Part shown: piece by piece, positions 1 through 6,560 of the stretch | Layout: each line of letters begins with the position of its first letter | Position numbering within the stretch: the stretch's first letter is position 1 | Origin: an uncultured Bacillus sp. | Lineage (GTDB): Bacteria; Bacillota; Bacilli; Bacillales; Cytobacillaceae | Length of the DNA stretch: 7,890 bases | Reading direction: 5' to 3' | Assembly: GCA_937902115.1 (NCBI GenBank) | Contig: CALGSR010000234.1 | Coordinates: forward strand, 1 to 7,890 | The notes under the pieces: generated by a model | The model's database searches: none | The model's input: only the letters and a program-made list of their open reading frames with translations | Told to the model about the DNA's origin: nothing | Position numbers and translations under genes: made by a program

Positions 1-1092
1 AGACACTGTTGTTTGTTTTACAAACTGTTCCATTATTTCAATGAGCTCACTATTTTCCTCTTTTGAACCAACGGTCACCCGTACAGCAGTCGGGAACCCT
101 AATGCGTTTCCGGAACGAACAATAAAGCCTCTTTCAATTAAAAATTGGAAAACTTCATCACCACTTGTACCAAAATCAATTAAAATGAAATTTGCCTGTG
201 ACGGGAAGAAGTGTAATCCATTTTTATGGCAGAACGCTTCAAATTGTTCCATACCTGCACGATTTTTTTGTCTGCAGTTCTAAACGTAATCCTGATCCTT
301 TAATGCAGCGACAGCAGCGATTTGTCCGATTGTACTGACATTAAAAGGTTCTCTGACAGGCTCTAGTGCGTGAATCGTTTCAGGTGTGGAAATTCCGTAA
401 CCGACACGAACAGCCGCAATTCCATAAATTTTAGAAAATGTTCTTAAGACGATTAAGTTATCGTATTTCTTTAATAATTGGAGTGAATCATGATAATCTT
501 CCGCAACGACATAATCATGATAGGCTTCGTCAATCACAACTAACGTATCTTCTGGTACCTTATCAAGGAAAGCCGTCAATTTATTGTTTGGAATATGATT
601 ACCTGTCGGATTATTCGGACTGCATACCCAAACAACTGCTGTTTCATCATCAATCGCCGCAAGCATCGCATCTAAATCATGCTGGCCGTCTTCTGAGAGC
701 GGAATTTCGCGAACTTCAGCTCCTTCGATTACAGCATTGTGCTTGTATTGGGAAAATGAAGGGGCAGCCATGACGGTATTACGTCCAGGAAATAACAAGG
801 AACGGGAAATAATTTGAATTAAGTTATCCGCACCATTGCCAAAGATTAGTTGATTTTCGTTCACTTGCAAAAACTTCGCCACTTCGCTTCTTAAAACTGT
901 TGCATAGCCATCCGGATAGCGTTCGAAGCCATTATTGCTCAATGCTTCCCAAACACTAGGTGAGCAGCCAAATGGATTTTCATTTGAAGCAAGCTTCACA
1001 ATCTTCTCAAGACCGTATTCTCTTTTCACGGCATCCATATGTTTCCCCGGTTTATATGGAGGAAGATCTAAAATTTGTTCTTTCCATTTCAT
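1..1092 (-). pseudogene. hisC: Histidinol-phosphate aminotransferase (HisC), interrupted by an in-frame amber codon; 3' end beyond the window
   Basis: PLP-dependent class I/II aminotransferase. In Bacillus it converts imidazole-acetol phosphate to histidinol phosphate and also transaminates phenylpyruvate and hydroxyphenylpyruvate. Visible motifs are KLASNENP (33-40), SPNNPTG (158-164), DEAY (188-191) and the PLP-binding lysine K221 in RTFSKIYG. Codon 271 is TAG (280-282). In the same frame, translation continues without another stop to base 1, giving NCRQKNRAGMEQ, PSQANFILIDF, IVRSGNALGFPT and VRVTVG, all at their expected HisC positions. The 270-residue product would lack the C-terminal part of the small domain and the conserved arginines R326 and R338, so it is probably inactive. 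I start at 1092: AGAGGTG lies just upstream, MKWKEQ fits the family start, and the in-frame ATG at 1113 lies ahead of that site. At 364 codons the gene must end very near the left edge (B. subtilis HisC is about 360 aa). Whether the stop is biological or a sequence error cannot be told here. Confidence 0.9.
280..282 (-). other. In-frame TAG stop inside hisC
   Basis: The minus-strand reading is DQDYV, then TAG, then NCRQKNRAG. B. subtilis HisC, recalled from memory, has a gap-free match here with a sense codon in the TAG column. The disruption is therefore a substitution and not a frameshift. GAG (Glu) to TAG is the simplest single change, which would be plus-strand C to A at base 282; CAG or AAG would also do. 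Confidence 0.9.
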
Positions 1093-1116
1093 TGTTGATA
1101 CACCTCTTATCATCGA

Positions 1117-1482
1117 TTATCTTTTTAAGTCCGGTCTTAAGACTGTTGCACCTTCTAAATAAACGTGCTTGATCTCCCTCTGACCTTTTTCCGTATTGAT
1201 ATGCAGCATAACACGGATGCATTTTTCCAATGCATCTTTTACTTCGATTTCCTTCATGCACATCACTGGTACATACTCCCAGCCTTCCATCGTCCGCATC
1301 GCTCGCGCAGGGAAGGCCTCCGTGGTGATGTCATCTGTCACAGAGATAAACACGGACGCAACTTGTTCAGGCTTAATCTCGTTTTCTGAGATTATTTGTT
1401 TAAATAGTCTATCTGTTGCTTGCAGAACGCCTTGTTCTGTATTTTCCTGGATTGTAATGGCTCCTCTTACACCGCGAAACAC
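1117..1482 (-). CDS. aroH: Chorismate mutase, AroH type (monofunctional)
   Basis: A 121-residue cytoplasmic enzyme that rearranges chorismate to prephenate, the first step specific to Phe and Tyr. It belongs to the small trimeric AroH family of B. subtilis (127 aa there), not to the helical AroQ family. The active-site residues known from that family are present: R6 in FRGVRGA (R7 in B. subtilis), C75 and E78 in CMKEIE, R90 in KCIRVM and Y108 in HVYLE. The end LRPDLKR is slightly shorter than in B. subtilis. The start codon is GTG (1480-1482), preceded by a very strong purine-rich ribosome site, GGGAGGGG, about 5 nt away. The gene lies 15 nt after aroB and 24 nt before hisC, so it is almost certainly cotranscribed with both. 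In B. subtilis trpE follows aroH; here hisC does. Confidence 0.97.
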   Translation of the reverse strand: MFRGVRGAITIQENTEQGVLQATDRLFKQIISENEIKPEQVASVFISVTDDITTEAFPARAMRTMEGWEYVPVMCMKEIEVKDALEKCIRVMLHINTEKGQREIKHVYLEGATVLRPDLKR

Positions 1483-1497
1483 AGAATCCCCTCCCTC

Positions 1498-2568
1498 TTA
1501 AAAATCCTTTATTTCAGAAAGAATCTCTTCCTCCGTCATTTCAAGCAGAATCGGAGTACCGATTTTTTCTAACAGCACCATTCTTATTTGCTGGCCAACC
1601 GATTTCTTATCACCCTTCATCCATTGCACCAGTTTTTCTTGTGAAAGACCTTCTGGAATTTCTGTTTGATAGCCCAGCATTTTTAACCATCGATAGAGAG
1701 GCTCGGATTCAAACGATAATCCAGCATATTTTATGCTTAGTTTTAAAGCAAAAAGCATGCCGATTGTGACACCTTCTCCATGTGTCATCTTGCCGTATCC
1801 CATTTCAGCTTCAATGGCATGGCCAAGGGTATGGCCGAAATTCAAAAAGGCTCTAACGCCTGTTTCTTTTTCATCTTGAGCGACAATCGTACTTTTAATT
1901 TCAATCCCTCGAGCCAAAAAGTGTATCAGATCTTCTTCCTTAAAATCATCTAAAGATGTGATGTTTTCCATCAGCCATTCGTAAAAGGCTTCATCTTGGA
2001 TCAGACCATGCTTAATGACCTCGGCAAAGCCGGAACGTCTTTCACTTGACGGCAGGCTCTTTAGAAACTGCATATCATAGACAACCGCTTCCGGCTGATA
2101 GAATGCCCCCACCATATTCTTGCCGGTAGGATGATTGATTGCTACTTTGCCTCCAACTGCACTGTCATGAGCAAGAATCGTCGTCGGAATTTGCATAAAC
2201 GGAATCCCGCGCATAAAGGTAGCCGCGACAAAACCGGCAAGATCACCGACTGCCCCGCCGCCGAAAGCAAGAATCAGAGAATGACGGTCTAATCTTTTCT
2301 CTAGCGCTGCGGTTAAGCATTCATAGTAGACAGCAAAGGTTTTTGCATTCTCTCCGCTTGGAACGATAAATTGTTCTAAGGAAAAGTCTGATAAGACCCC
2401 TTTAAGGTCCTCTAAATAAAGAGGACCAACTGTTTCATCTGTGATGATATAAATTTTCGTTAACTTTGGCAGACGGCTTTTAATTACTTCCGCCAAAGAG
2501 TTGACGGCTCCTGTACCAACAAATACAGGATAGGTTTTTAAAGGAGTTTGTACGGATAACTCAATCAT
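1498..2568 (-). CDS. aroB: 3-dehydroquinate synthase
   Basis: Second enzyme of the shikimate pathway. It converts DAHP to 3-dehydroquinate using NAD+ and a divalent metal such as zinc. The 356-residue length is normal for the family. The NAD-binding glycine loop GGGAVGD is at 103-109, followed by LAGFVAATFMRG. PTTILAHDSAVGGK (128-141) is the substrate loop region. The three metal ligands of the family are E183 in GFAEVIKHG, H246 in FGHTLGH and H263 in THGEG. The ATG overlaps the aroC stop by one base (TAATG), and GAGGG sits 7 nt upstream inside the aroC end. This arrangement favours translational coupling with aroC. No defect is seen. Confidence 0.98.
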   Translation of the reverse strand: MIELSVQTPLKTYPVFVGTGAVNSLAEVIKSRLPKLTKIYIITDETVGPLYLEDLKGVLSDFSLEQFIVPSGENAKTFAVYYECLTAALEKRLDRHSLILAFGGGAVGDLAGFVAATFMRGIPFMQIPTTILAHDSAVGGKVAINHPTGKNMVGAFYQPEAVVYDMQFLKSLPSSERRSGFAEVIKHGLIQDEAFYEWLMENITSLDDFKEEDLIHFLARGIEIKSTIVAQDEKETGVRAFLNFGHTLGHAIEAEMGYGKMTHGEGVTIGMLFALKLSIKYAGLSFESEPLYRWLKMLGYQTEIPEGLSQEKLVQWMKGDKKSVGQQIRMVLLEKIGTPILLEMTEEEILSEIKDF

Positions 2569-3737
2569 TAAAATTCCCTCGCATATTGACGTTGCTCGTC
2601 GATAAGGGCTTTTAACGCATCAAAGCGATCCGCATAAAATTGATCGACAAGCGCTGCCGCTAGTTCCCAAGCAACGACACTTTCTGCGACAACGGCTGCT
2701 GCCGGTACAGCACAGCTGTCTGAGCGCTCAATGCTCGCTGAGAACGGTTCTTTCGTCTCAATATCAACACTTTGCAGCGGCTTATACAAAGTAGGAATCG
2801 GCTTCATCACACCTCTGATGATTAATGGCATCCCATTTGTCATGCCGCCTTCAAGACCGCCTAAACGATTCGTTTTGCGGGAATAGCCTTTGTCCTCATC
2901 CCATGTAATTTCATCATGCACTTCACTGCCAGGGATATGTGCGGCATCAAAACCAATACCAAATTCTACCCCTTTAAAAGCATTAATGCTTACAATCGCC
3001 GCAGCAAGCTTCGAATCCAACTTGCGATCATAATGAACATAGCTGCCAACTCCTGCCGGCATTCCTTCCACGATTACTTCGACAATCCCGCCAATGGAAT
3101 CGCCATTTTCCTTTGCCGTATCGATCGCTTTCATCATTTCTTTTTCTGCTTCCGGATCAAGGCAGCGCACCGGTGATGCTTCTGAAATTTCCTGCAGCTT
3201 TTCAATGGATTCATATCCGACACGGCTTGCTTTTACGCCACCAATTTCAACAACATGTGACGCCACTTCAATACCTAATAATTTCAATAGTTTTTTTGCG
3301 ACTGCTCCTGCTGCTACGCGAACCGTTGTTTCCCGTGCTGAGGAACGCTCCAATACGTTACGCATATCACGGTGGCCATATTTCAAAGCCCCGTTTAAGT
3401 CCGCATGTCCCGGGCGAGGACGTGAAATTTGTCTTTGTACGTCTTCTTCGTTTCCTTCAAACGGGTCAGCACCCATAATTTTTGTCCAGTGCTTCCAATC
3501 GTTATTTTCCACGACAAGTGCCACTGGTGAACCAAGCGTTAATCCATGTCTCACTCCGCTCGTAATTTTCGCAGTATCCTTTTCAATCTGCATTCTGCGG
3601 CCGCGGCCATGACCTTTTTGTCTTCTCGCTAATTGCTCGTTAATGTCTACTTTTAATAGAGGCATCCCTGCCGGTAATCCCTCAATAATTGTTGTTAATT
3701 GGGGTCCGTGTGATTCCCCTGCTGTTAAATATCTCAT
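2568..3737 (-). CDS. aroC: Chorismate synthase (aroF in B. subtilis naming)
   Basis: Last enzyme of the shikimate pathway. It makes chorismate from EPSP by 1,4-elimination of phosphate and needs reduced FMN. The protein is 389 residues from the chosen start. Family motifs are GESHGPQ (7-13, catalytic H10), HGRGRRM (43-49), RPRPGHADL (107-115), ERSSARET (130-137) and RSDSCAVPAA (338-347). Two ATG codons are adjacent. I use the second because the family begins MRYLTAGES; the first, at 3740, adds one Met and cannot be excluded. AAGGGAG provides the ribosome site 6-9 nt upstream. The gene is first in the aroC-aroB-aroH-hisC unit and probably has its own promoter in the gap after cheR. It is called aroF in B. 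subtilis, which should not be confused with the E. coli DAHP synthase of that name. Confidence 0.98.
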   Translation of the reverse strand: MRYLTAGESHGPQLTTIIEGLPAGMPLLKVDINEQLARRQKGHGRGRRMQIEKDTAKITSGVRHGLTLGSPVALVVENNDWKHWTKIMGADPFEGNEEDVQRQISRPRPGHADLNGALKYGHRDMRNVLERSSARETTVRVAAGAVAKKLLKLLGIEVASHVVEIGGVKASRVGYESIEKLQEISEASPVRCLDPEAEKEMMKAIDTAKENGDSIGGIVEVIVEGMPAGVGSYVHYDRKLDSKLAAAIVSINAFKGVEFGIGFDAAHIPGSEVHDEITWDEDKGYSRKTNRLGGLEGGMTNGMPLIIRGVMKPIPTLYKPLQSVDIETKEPFSASIERSDSCAVPAAAVVAESVVAWELAAALVDQFYADRFDALKALIDEQRQYAREF

Positions 3738-3777
3738 CATCTCTTTCTCCCTTCAAAGCGTTAAAGGATTATGTATC

Positions 3778-3788
3778 AATATAACATA
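3778..3788 (-). promoter_or_regulatory. Candidate extended -10 promoter for the aroC unit
   Basis: The minus strand reads TATGT then TATATT. This matches the TRTGn extended -10 element common in Bacillus plus a 5/6 -10 box. No good -35 box lies 16-18 nt upstream, which extended -10 promoters tolerate. Transcription would start near 3771 and leave a leader of about 30 nt with the AAGGGAG ribosome site. The gap is AT-rich, so a chance match is possible. Confidence 0.45.
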
Positions 3789-3802
3789 CGATTTACAAAT
3801 AG

Positions 3803-3829
3803 AATAGTAAGTTTTAGCAAATTACTATT
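3803..3829. repeat. Inverted repeat (8 bp arms) upstream of aroC
   Basis: Perfect arms AATAGTAA (3803-3810) and TTACTATT (3822-3829) are separated by 11 nt. No U-run follows on either strand, so it is not an intrinsic terminator. It covers about -32 to -58 relative to the candidate aroC transcription start, where a DNA-binding protein could act. The operator role is inference, and such AT-rich repeats also arise by chance. Confidence 0.4.
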
Positions 3830-3892
3830 ATAAAATTTCATTTACATGATACGAATCCATTTAAAGTTTTCCCATATCCATATTATTTTTAC

Positions 3893-4672
3893 TTATTTCA
3901 CTTTCTTGTAAAAAAAAGTATCCACTGGTTCAAAACCGTATGCATCTGCATTGAAAATCTGCTCGGTGCTGCCAACAAAAAATATAGCCTCCGTTTTCAT
4001 CGCCCTGGAAAATTTATGATACAATCTTACCTTTGCTTCCTCCGTAAAATAAATTAACACATTCCGGCAAACAATTAAATCATAGTGGCCGCTAAAAGTC
4101 TCCTCTAATAAATTATGTTTGCGAAAGTCCACCGCCCGGATAATTTCGGGAGAAATTTTATATAGATTTCCCTCCATCGTGAAATATTTATTTTTCATTT
4201 CGAGCGGCACTTCATTCAAGGAACGCGCCGGATAAAAACCTTGCTTTGCTCGTGCCAGAACATTTTCATCAATATCAGTGGCCTGTATTTGCACTTGTGA
4301 CAAAGGCATGAATTTAGATAAAATCATAGCGATGGTATAAGGTTCTTCTCCCGTAGAACAGGCAGCGCTCCATATTTTCGGCCTTTTTGTCCGTCCAAGA
4401 AGCTCAGGTAGTATTTTGTTTTCCAAGACATCCCATCGGTTTCGATTGCGGTAAAATTCAGACACGTTAATCGTCATCCGATCCAAGAGTTCATTCAGCA
4501 ATTCGCTGTTACGACCAAGTGCTGTTAAATAGTCCCGGAAAGAAATAAAACCCCTTTTCTCATAAAGAGAGGTCAACCTACGTTTCATCTGTGCTTCTTT
4601 ATACAAAGATAGGTCTATCCCTGTTTTTTCCCTTATTCCGCTGATAAATTGTGCATAATCATCTAAACACAT
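3893..4672 (-). CDS. cheR: Chemotaxis protein methyltransferase CheR
   Basis: Transfers methyl groups from S-adenosylmethionine to glutamates of membrane chemoreceptors, setting the adaptation level opposed by CheB. The protein has 259 residues, the usual size for a single-domain CheR (256 in B. subtilis). The N-terminal helical domain includes LYKEAQMKRRLTSLYEKRGF (23-42) and DRMTINVSEFYRN (64-76). The SAM-binding domain has WSAACSTGEEPYT (101-113), ATDIDE (131-136) and CRNVLIYF (202-209). It ends with VGSTEQIF and DTFFYKK, as in B. subtilis. AGAGGAG lies 7 nt before the ATG. No other chemotaxis or flagellar gene is near, which is normal for Bacillus, where cheR sits between ndk and the aro genes. 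The ndk terminator and a separate -10 box suggest its own transcription. Confidence 0.97.
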   Translation of the reverse strand: MCLDDYAQFISGIREKTGIDLSLYKEAQMKRRLTSLYEKRGFISFRDYLTALGRNSELLNELLDRMTINVSEFYRNRNRWDVLENKILPELLGRTKRPKIWSAACSTGEEPYTIAMILSKFMPLSQVQIQATDIDENVLARAKQGFYPARSLNEVPLEMKNKYFTMEGNLYKISPEIIRAVDFRKHNLLEETFSGHYDLIVCRNVLIYFTEEAKVRLYHKFSRAMKTEAIFFVGSTEQIFNADAYGFEPVDTFFYKKVK

Positions 4673-4688
4673 GCTGATACTCCTCTAG

Positions 4689-4701
4689 TAAGATAATCTT
4701 A
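4689..4701. repeat. 13-bp palindrome at the presumed cheR transcription start
   Basis: TAAGAT and ATCTTA are perfect 6-bp arms around one central base. The palindrome touches the candidate -10 box and covers the expected start point, a typical place for a repressor. The 10-mer GATTATCTTA contained in it recurs in opposite orientation at 4816-4825. Function is unproven. Confidence 0.35.
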
Positions 4702-4706
4702 GTATA
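4701..4706 (-). promoter_or_regulatory. Candidate -10 box of a cheR promoter
   Basis: The minus strand has TATACT (5/6 to consensus), 28 nt before the cheR ATG, downstream of the ndk terminator where a new promoter is expected. The sequence 16-18 nt upstream has no good -35 match. I do not see a SigD (flagellar) pattern either. Assignment rests mainly on position. Confidence 0.4.
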
Positions 4707-4832
4707 GCGAAAAATCACGAAATAGGTGATAAATTTGCAAATTTTAGCGGAAAATAATAGAAAAGCAAGAAAACTTGTTTCTGGAAATACAGTATTGCTC
4801 TACTCTAAGTTCCTTGATTATCTTAATATCTG

Positions 4833-4866
4833 TAAAAAAAACACTTGCGTGTGCAAGTGCTTTTTC
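4833..4866 (-). terminator. Intrinsic terminator after ndk
   Basis: In minus-strand RNA the 7-bp stem CACUUGC/GCAAGUG closes a 4-nt loop. It extends through a G-U pair into an A-run paired with eight U residues. It begins about 10 nt after the ndk stop. The flanking A-run could let it act weakly in the other direction, but the G-U pair becomes an A-C mismatch on the plus strand. It separates ndk from cheR. Confidence 0.88.
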
Positions 4867-4876
4867 CCATCTTTTA

Positions 4877-5323
4877 TTAGTATATCCATTGGCTGATTAA
4901 TTTGTCGTATGCAACTAGTTCGTTTTCATTAAAGAATAGACCAATTTCACGAACGGCACTTTCAGGAGAATCTGAGCCGTGGATGATATTTTTACCGACT
5001 GTAATGCCGAAATCACCGCGGATCGTTCCAGGTGCAGCATCTTTTGGATTCGTGGAACCCATCATTTGACGTGCAACAGATATTACGTTTTCTCCTTCCC
5101 ACACCATCGCAAATACAGGGCCAGAAGTGATAAAATCAACTAATTCGCCAAAGAAAGGACGCTCTTTATGCTCGCCATAATGCTCTCCGGCCAATTCTGG
5201 TGAAATACTCATTAATTTCGCACCAACTAAACGAAAACCTTTCTTTTCAAATCGAGAAGCGATTTCTCCGATAAGACTTCGCTGTACTCCATCAGGCTTT
5301 ACCATTAAAAATGTTTTTTCCAT
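4877..5323 (-). CDS. ndk: Nucleoside diphosphate kinase
   Basis: Cytoplasmic enzyme that moves the gamma-phosphate from ATP to other NDPs and dNDPs through a phosphohistidine, balancing nucleotide pools. The 148 residues are a full-length bacterial Ndk. The start region TFLMVKPDGVQR (4-15) carries the conserved KPDG. The active-site signature NIIHGSDSPESA is at 112-123, with catalytic H115. TNPKDAAPGTIRGDF (91-105) is the nucleotide-binding segment. AGGGG lies about 9 nt before the ATG. The gene sits alone between a hairpin after hepT and a strong terminator, so it is probably transcribed separately, at least in part. In Bacillus it conventionally follows hepT. Confidence 0.98.
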   Translation of the reverse strand: MEKTFLMVKPDGVQRSLIGEIASRFEKKGFRLVGAKLMSISPELAGEHYGEHKERPFFGELVDFITSGPVFAMVWEGENVISVARQMMGSTNPKDAAPGTIRGDFGITVGKNIIHGSDSPESAVREIGLFFNENELVAYDKLISQWIY

Positions 5324-5344
5324 GAACTCAACCCCTAAAATAGA

Positions 5345-5374
5345 ATGTTATGTATAAAAGGACGCTCATCGCAA
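5345..5374 (-). promoter_or_regulatory. Weak candidate promoter for ndk
   Basis: TTGCGA (5369-5374) and TAACAT (5345-5350) lie 18 nt apart on the minus strand, each 4/6 to the SigA consensus. The element is in the 136-nt hepT-ndk gap after a hairpin. An overlapping TATACA could be the real -10, but it lacks a -35 partner. The sequence alone does not decide. Confidence 0.28.
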
Positions 5375-5407
5375 AAAGGGTTCGCAACTTTCTAACAATT
5401 CTTTCGC

Positions 5408-5442
5408 GAAAAAATGGTCCATGGAAATAGTACCATTTTTTC
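5408..5442 (-). terminator. AU-rich hairpin after hepT, possible terminator
   Basis: A perfect 11-bp inverted repeat (GAAAAAATGGT and ACCATTTTTTC) encloses a 13-nt loop about 17 nt after the hepT stop. The run of six U residues falls inside the distal arm and the stem is low in GC. Termination is therefore likely partial, with some readthrough into ndk. The A/U symmetry would let it work in both directions. Confidence 0.55.
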
Positions 5443-5459
5443 AAAATTTTCGCAACAAC

Positions 5460-6422
5460 TCAAAACTTTCGATTTCCAATATAGGCAGCAATATTTTTCA
5501 ATGATGCGTTTGCTTTATTTTTCGGTAATTCCTCCAAGATGTTTAGGGCTTTATTTAAATAATTACTGCTTACCTGCCTTGCTTGGTTAATCGCACTGGA
5601 TTGTTTGATTTTCTTGATCAGCTTATCGATTTCTTCTCTAGGCATATTTTCGCGAACCTTAAGAATATCCGGACGGATCGATTCATCCTCCATGGCAAAT
5701 AAAACTGGGAGCGTAATATTTCCTTGAAGCAGATCGCCTCCAGCCGGTTTACCTAATTCCTTTTCTGTACCTGTAAAATCAAGAATATCATCAATTATTT
5801 GATAGGACATGCCTACATAATACCCGAAACGAGCAAGCTTTTGAAACACCGCTTGATCAACGTCTGCAGTAATCGCTCCAAGTTTGCAGCTTGCAGCAAT
5901 GAGCAGGGCTGTCTTTCGTTTGATTCTACGTAAATAGTCTTTTATATTTTGCTCAAAACGATACTTATCTTCCATCTGCTTAATTTCTCCGACGCATAAC
6001 TCGACCATTGTATTGGATAAAATTCGGTGAGCATCGGGCTTTTCAATCTCCGTCATTAGCTCAAGGGAGCGTGCGAAAATATAATCCCCTGTATACATCG
6101 CAACACGATTATCCCATTTTTCTTTAACCGTCAATTGTCCTCTCCGAATTTCGGCATCATCAATGACATCATCATGAATTAATGAAGCGGCGTGAATGAG
6201 TTCGAGTGCTACTGCCACTTTTTTAATCGTATGGATATCGTAATTTCCAAACTTCGCTGCAAGCAGAACGAAAATTGGTCGAATGCGCTTTCCTCCAGCC
6301 TGCAGCAAATGAAGAGAGGCTTGTCTTAACAGCGCTGAATCTGTTTGAACAGCCTCTTCTAATGTTTTTTCGATGATATCTAAATCAGATTTTAAAAATG
6401 AATACATCATTTTAAATTTCAT
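5460..6422 (-). CDS. hepT: Heptaprenyl diphosphate synthase component 2 (catalytic subunit)
   Basis: Trans-prenyltransferase subunit that extends farnesyl diphosphate with isopentenyl diphosphate to C35, the side chain of menaquinone-7. It needs HepS to be active. The 320-residue protein has GGKRIRP (43-49), the first aspartate-rich motif DDVIDD (84-89), RRIKRKTALLIA (165-176), the second aspartate-rich motif DDILD (211-215) and GGDLLQGNITLP (228-239). It ends YIGNRKF, close to B. subtilis. I chose ATG 6422 because AAGGTGG is 8 nt upstream and MKFKMMYSFL matches the family start. The frame is open for 20 more codons to a TTG at 6482, which has AGAGG 7 nt ahead, so a longer form is possible. 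It lies 138 nt after menG, probably in the same transcript. Confidence 0.96.
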   Translation of the reverse strand: MKFKMMYSFLKSDLDIIEKTLEEAVQTDSALLRQASLHLLQAGGKRIRPIFVLLAAKFGNYDIHTIKKVAVALELIHAASLIHDDVIDDAEIRRGQLTVKEKWDNRVAMYTGDYIFARSLELMTEIEKPDAHRILSNTMVELCVGEIKQMEDKYRFEQNIKDYLRRIKRKTALLIAASCKLGAITADVDQAVFQKLARFGYYVGMSYQIIDDILDFTGTEKELGKPAGGDLLQGNITLPVLFAMEDESIRPDILKVRENMPREEIDKLIKKIKQSSAINQARQVSSNYLNKALNILEELPKNKANASLKNIAAYIGNRKF

Positions 6423-6560
6423 AACCGTATCCACCTTGCTAAACCCCTGCCTGCCAAACTTATTAGCTAACATGATTAACAAACAGAAACCTCTATTTAT
6501 TTGATTGGTGCTGTCAAACCTTGTTGTTGATTCTCAACAGTGAATAGAAACAGAACCCTT

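Noticed and set aside
280..282. TAG in hisC as a pyrrolysine codon
   Set aside because: Pyrrolysine use is not expected in Bacillaceae, no pyl genes are seen, and aminotransferases are not known to carry it. A point mutation or sequence error is simpler.
280..282. Frameshift as the cause of the hisC break
   Set aside because: The frame before and after the stop is the same and the alignment to HisC needs no gap, so it is a substitution.
41..283. 80-codon plus-strand open frame at the left edge
   Set aside because: It is antisense to the hisC segment downstream of the amber codon, and the minus-strand frame there is clearly HisC.
3094..3612. 172-codon open frame on the plus strand opposite aroC
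   Set aside because: It lies wholly inside the unmistakable chorismate synthase gene, has no ribosome site of note, and its translation resembles no family I know. It is an antisense shadow.
6512..6517. Perfect -35 hexamer TTGACA between menG and hepT
   Set aside because: No acceptable -10 box lies 16-18 nt downstream (the sequence there is TAGAGG or similar), so it is not supported as a hepT promoter.
6481..6560. Near-repeat GGTTCTGTTT / GGTTTCTGTTT and the small TGTTGA-TCAACA hairpin in the menG-hepT gap
   Set aside because: The copies are short and imperfect, and the 6-bp hairpin has no U-run. Neither is distinguishable from chance.
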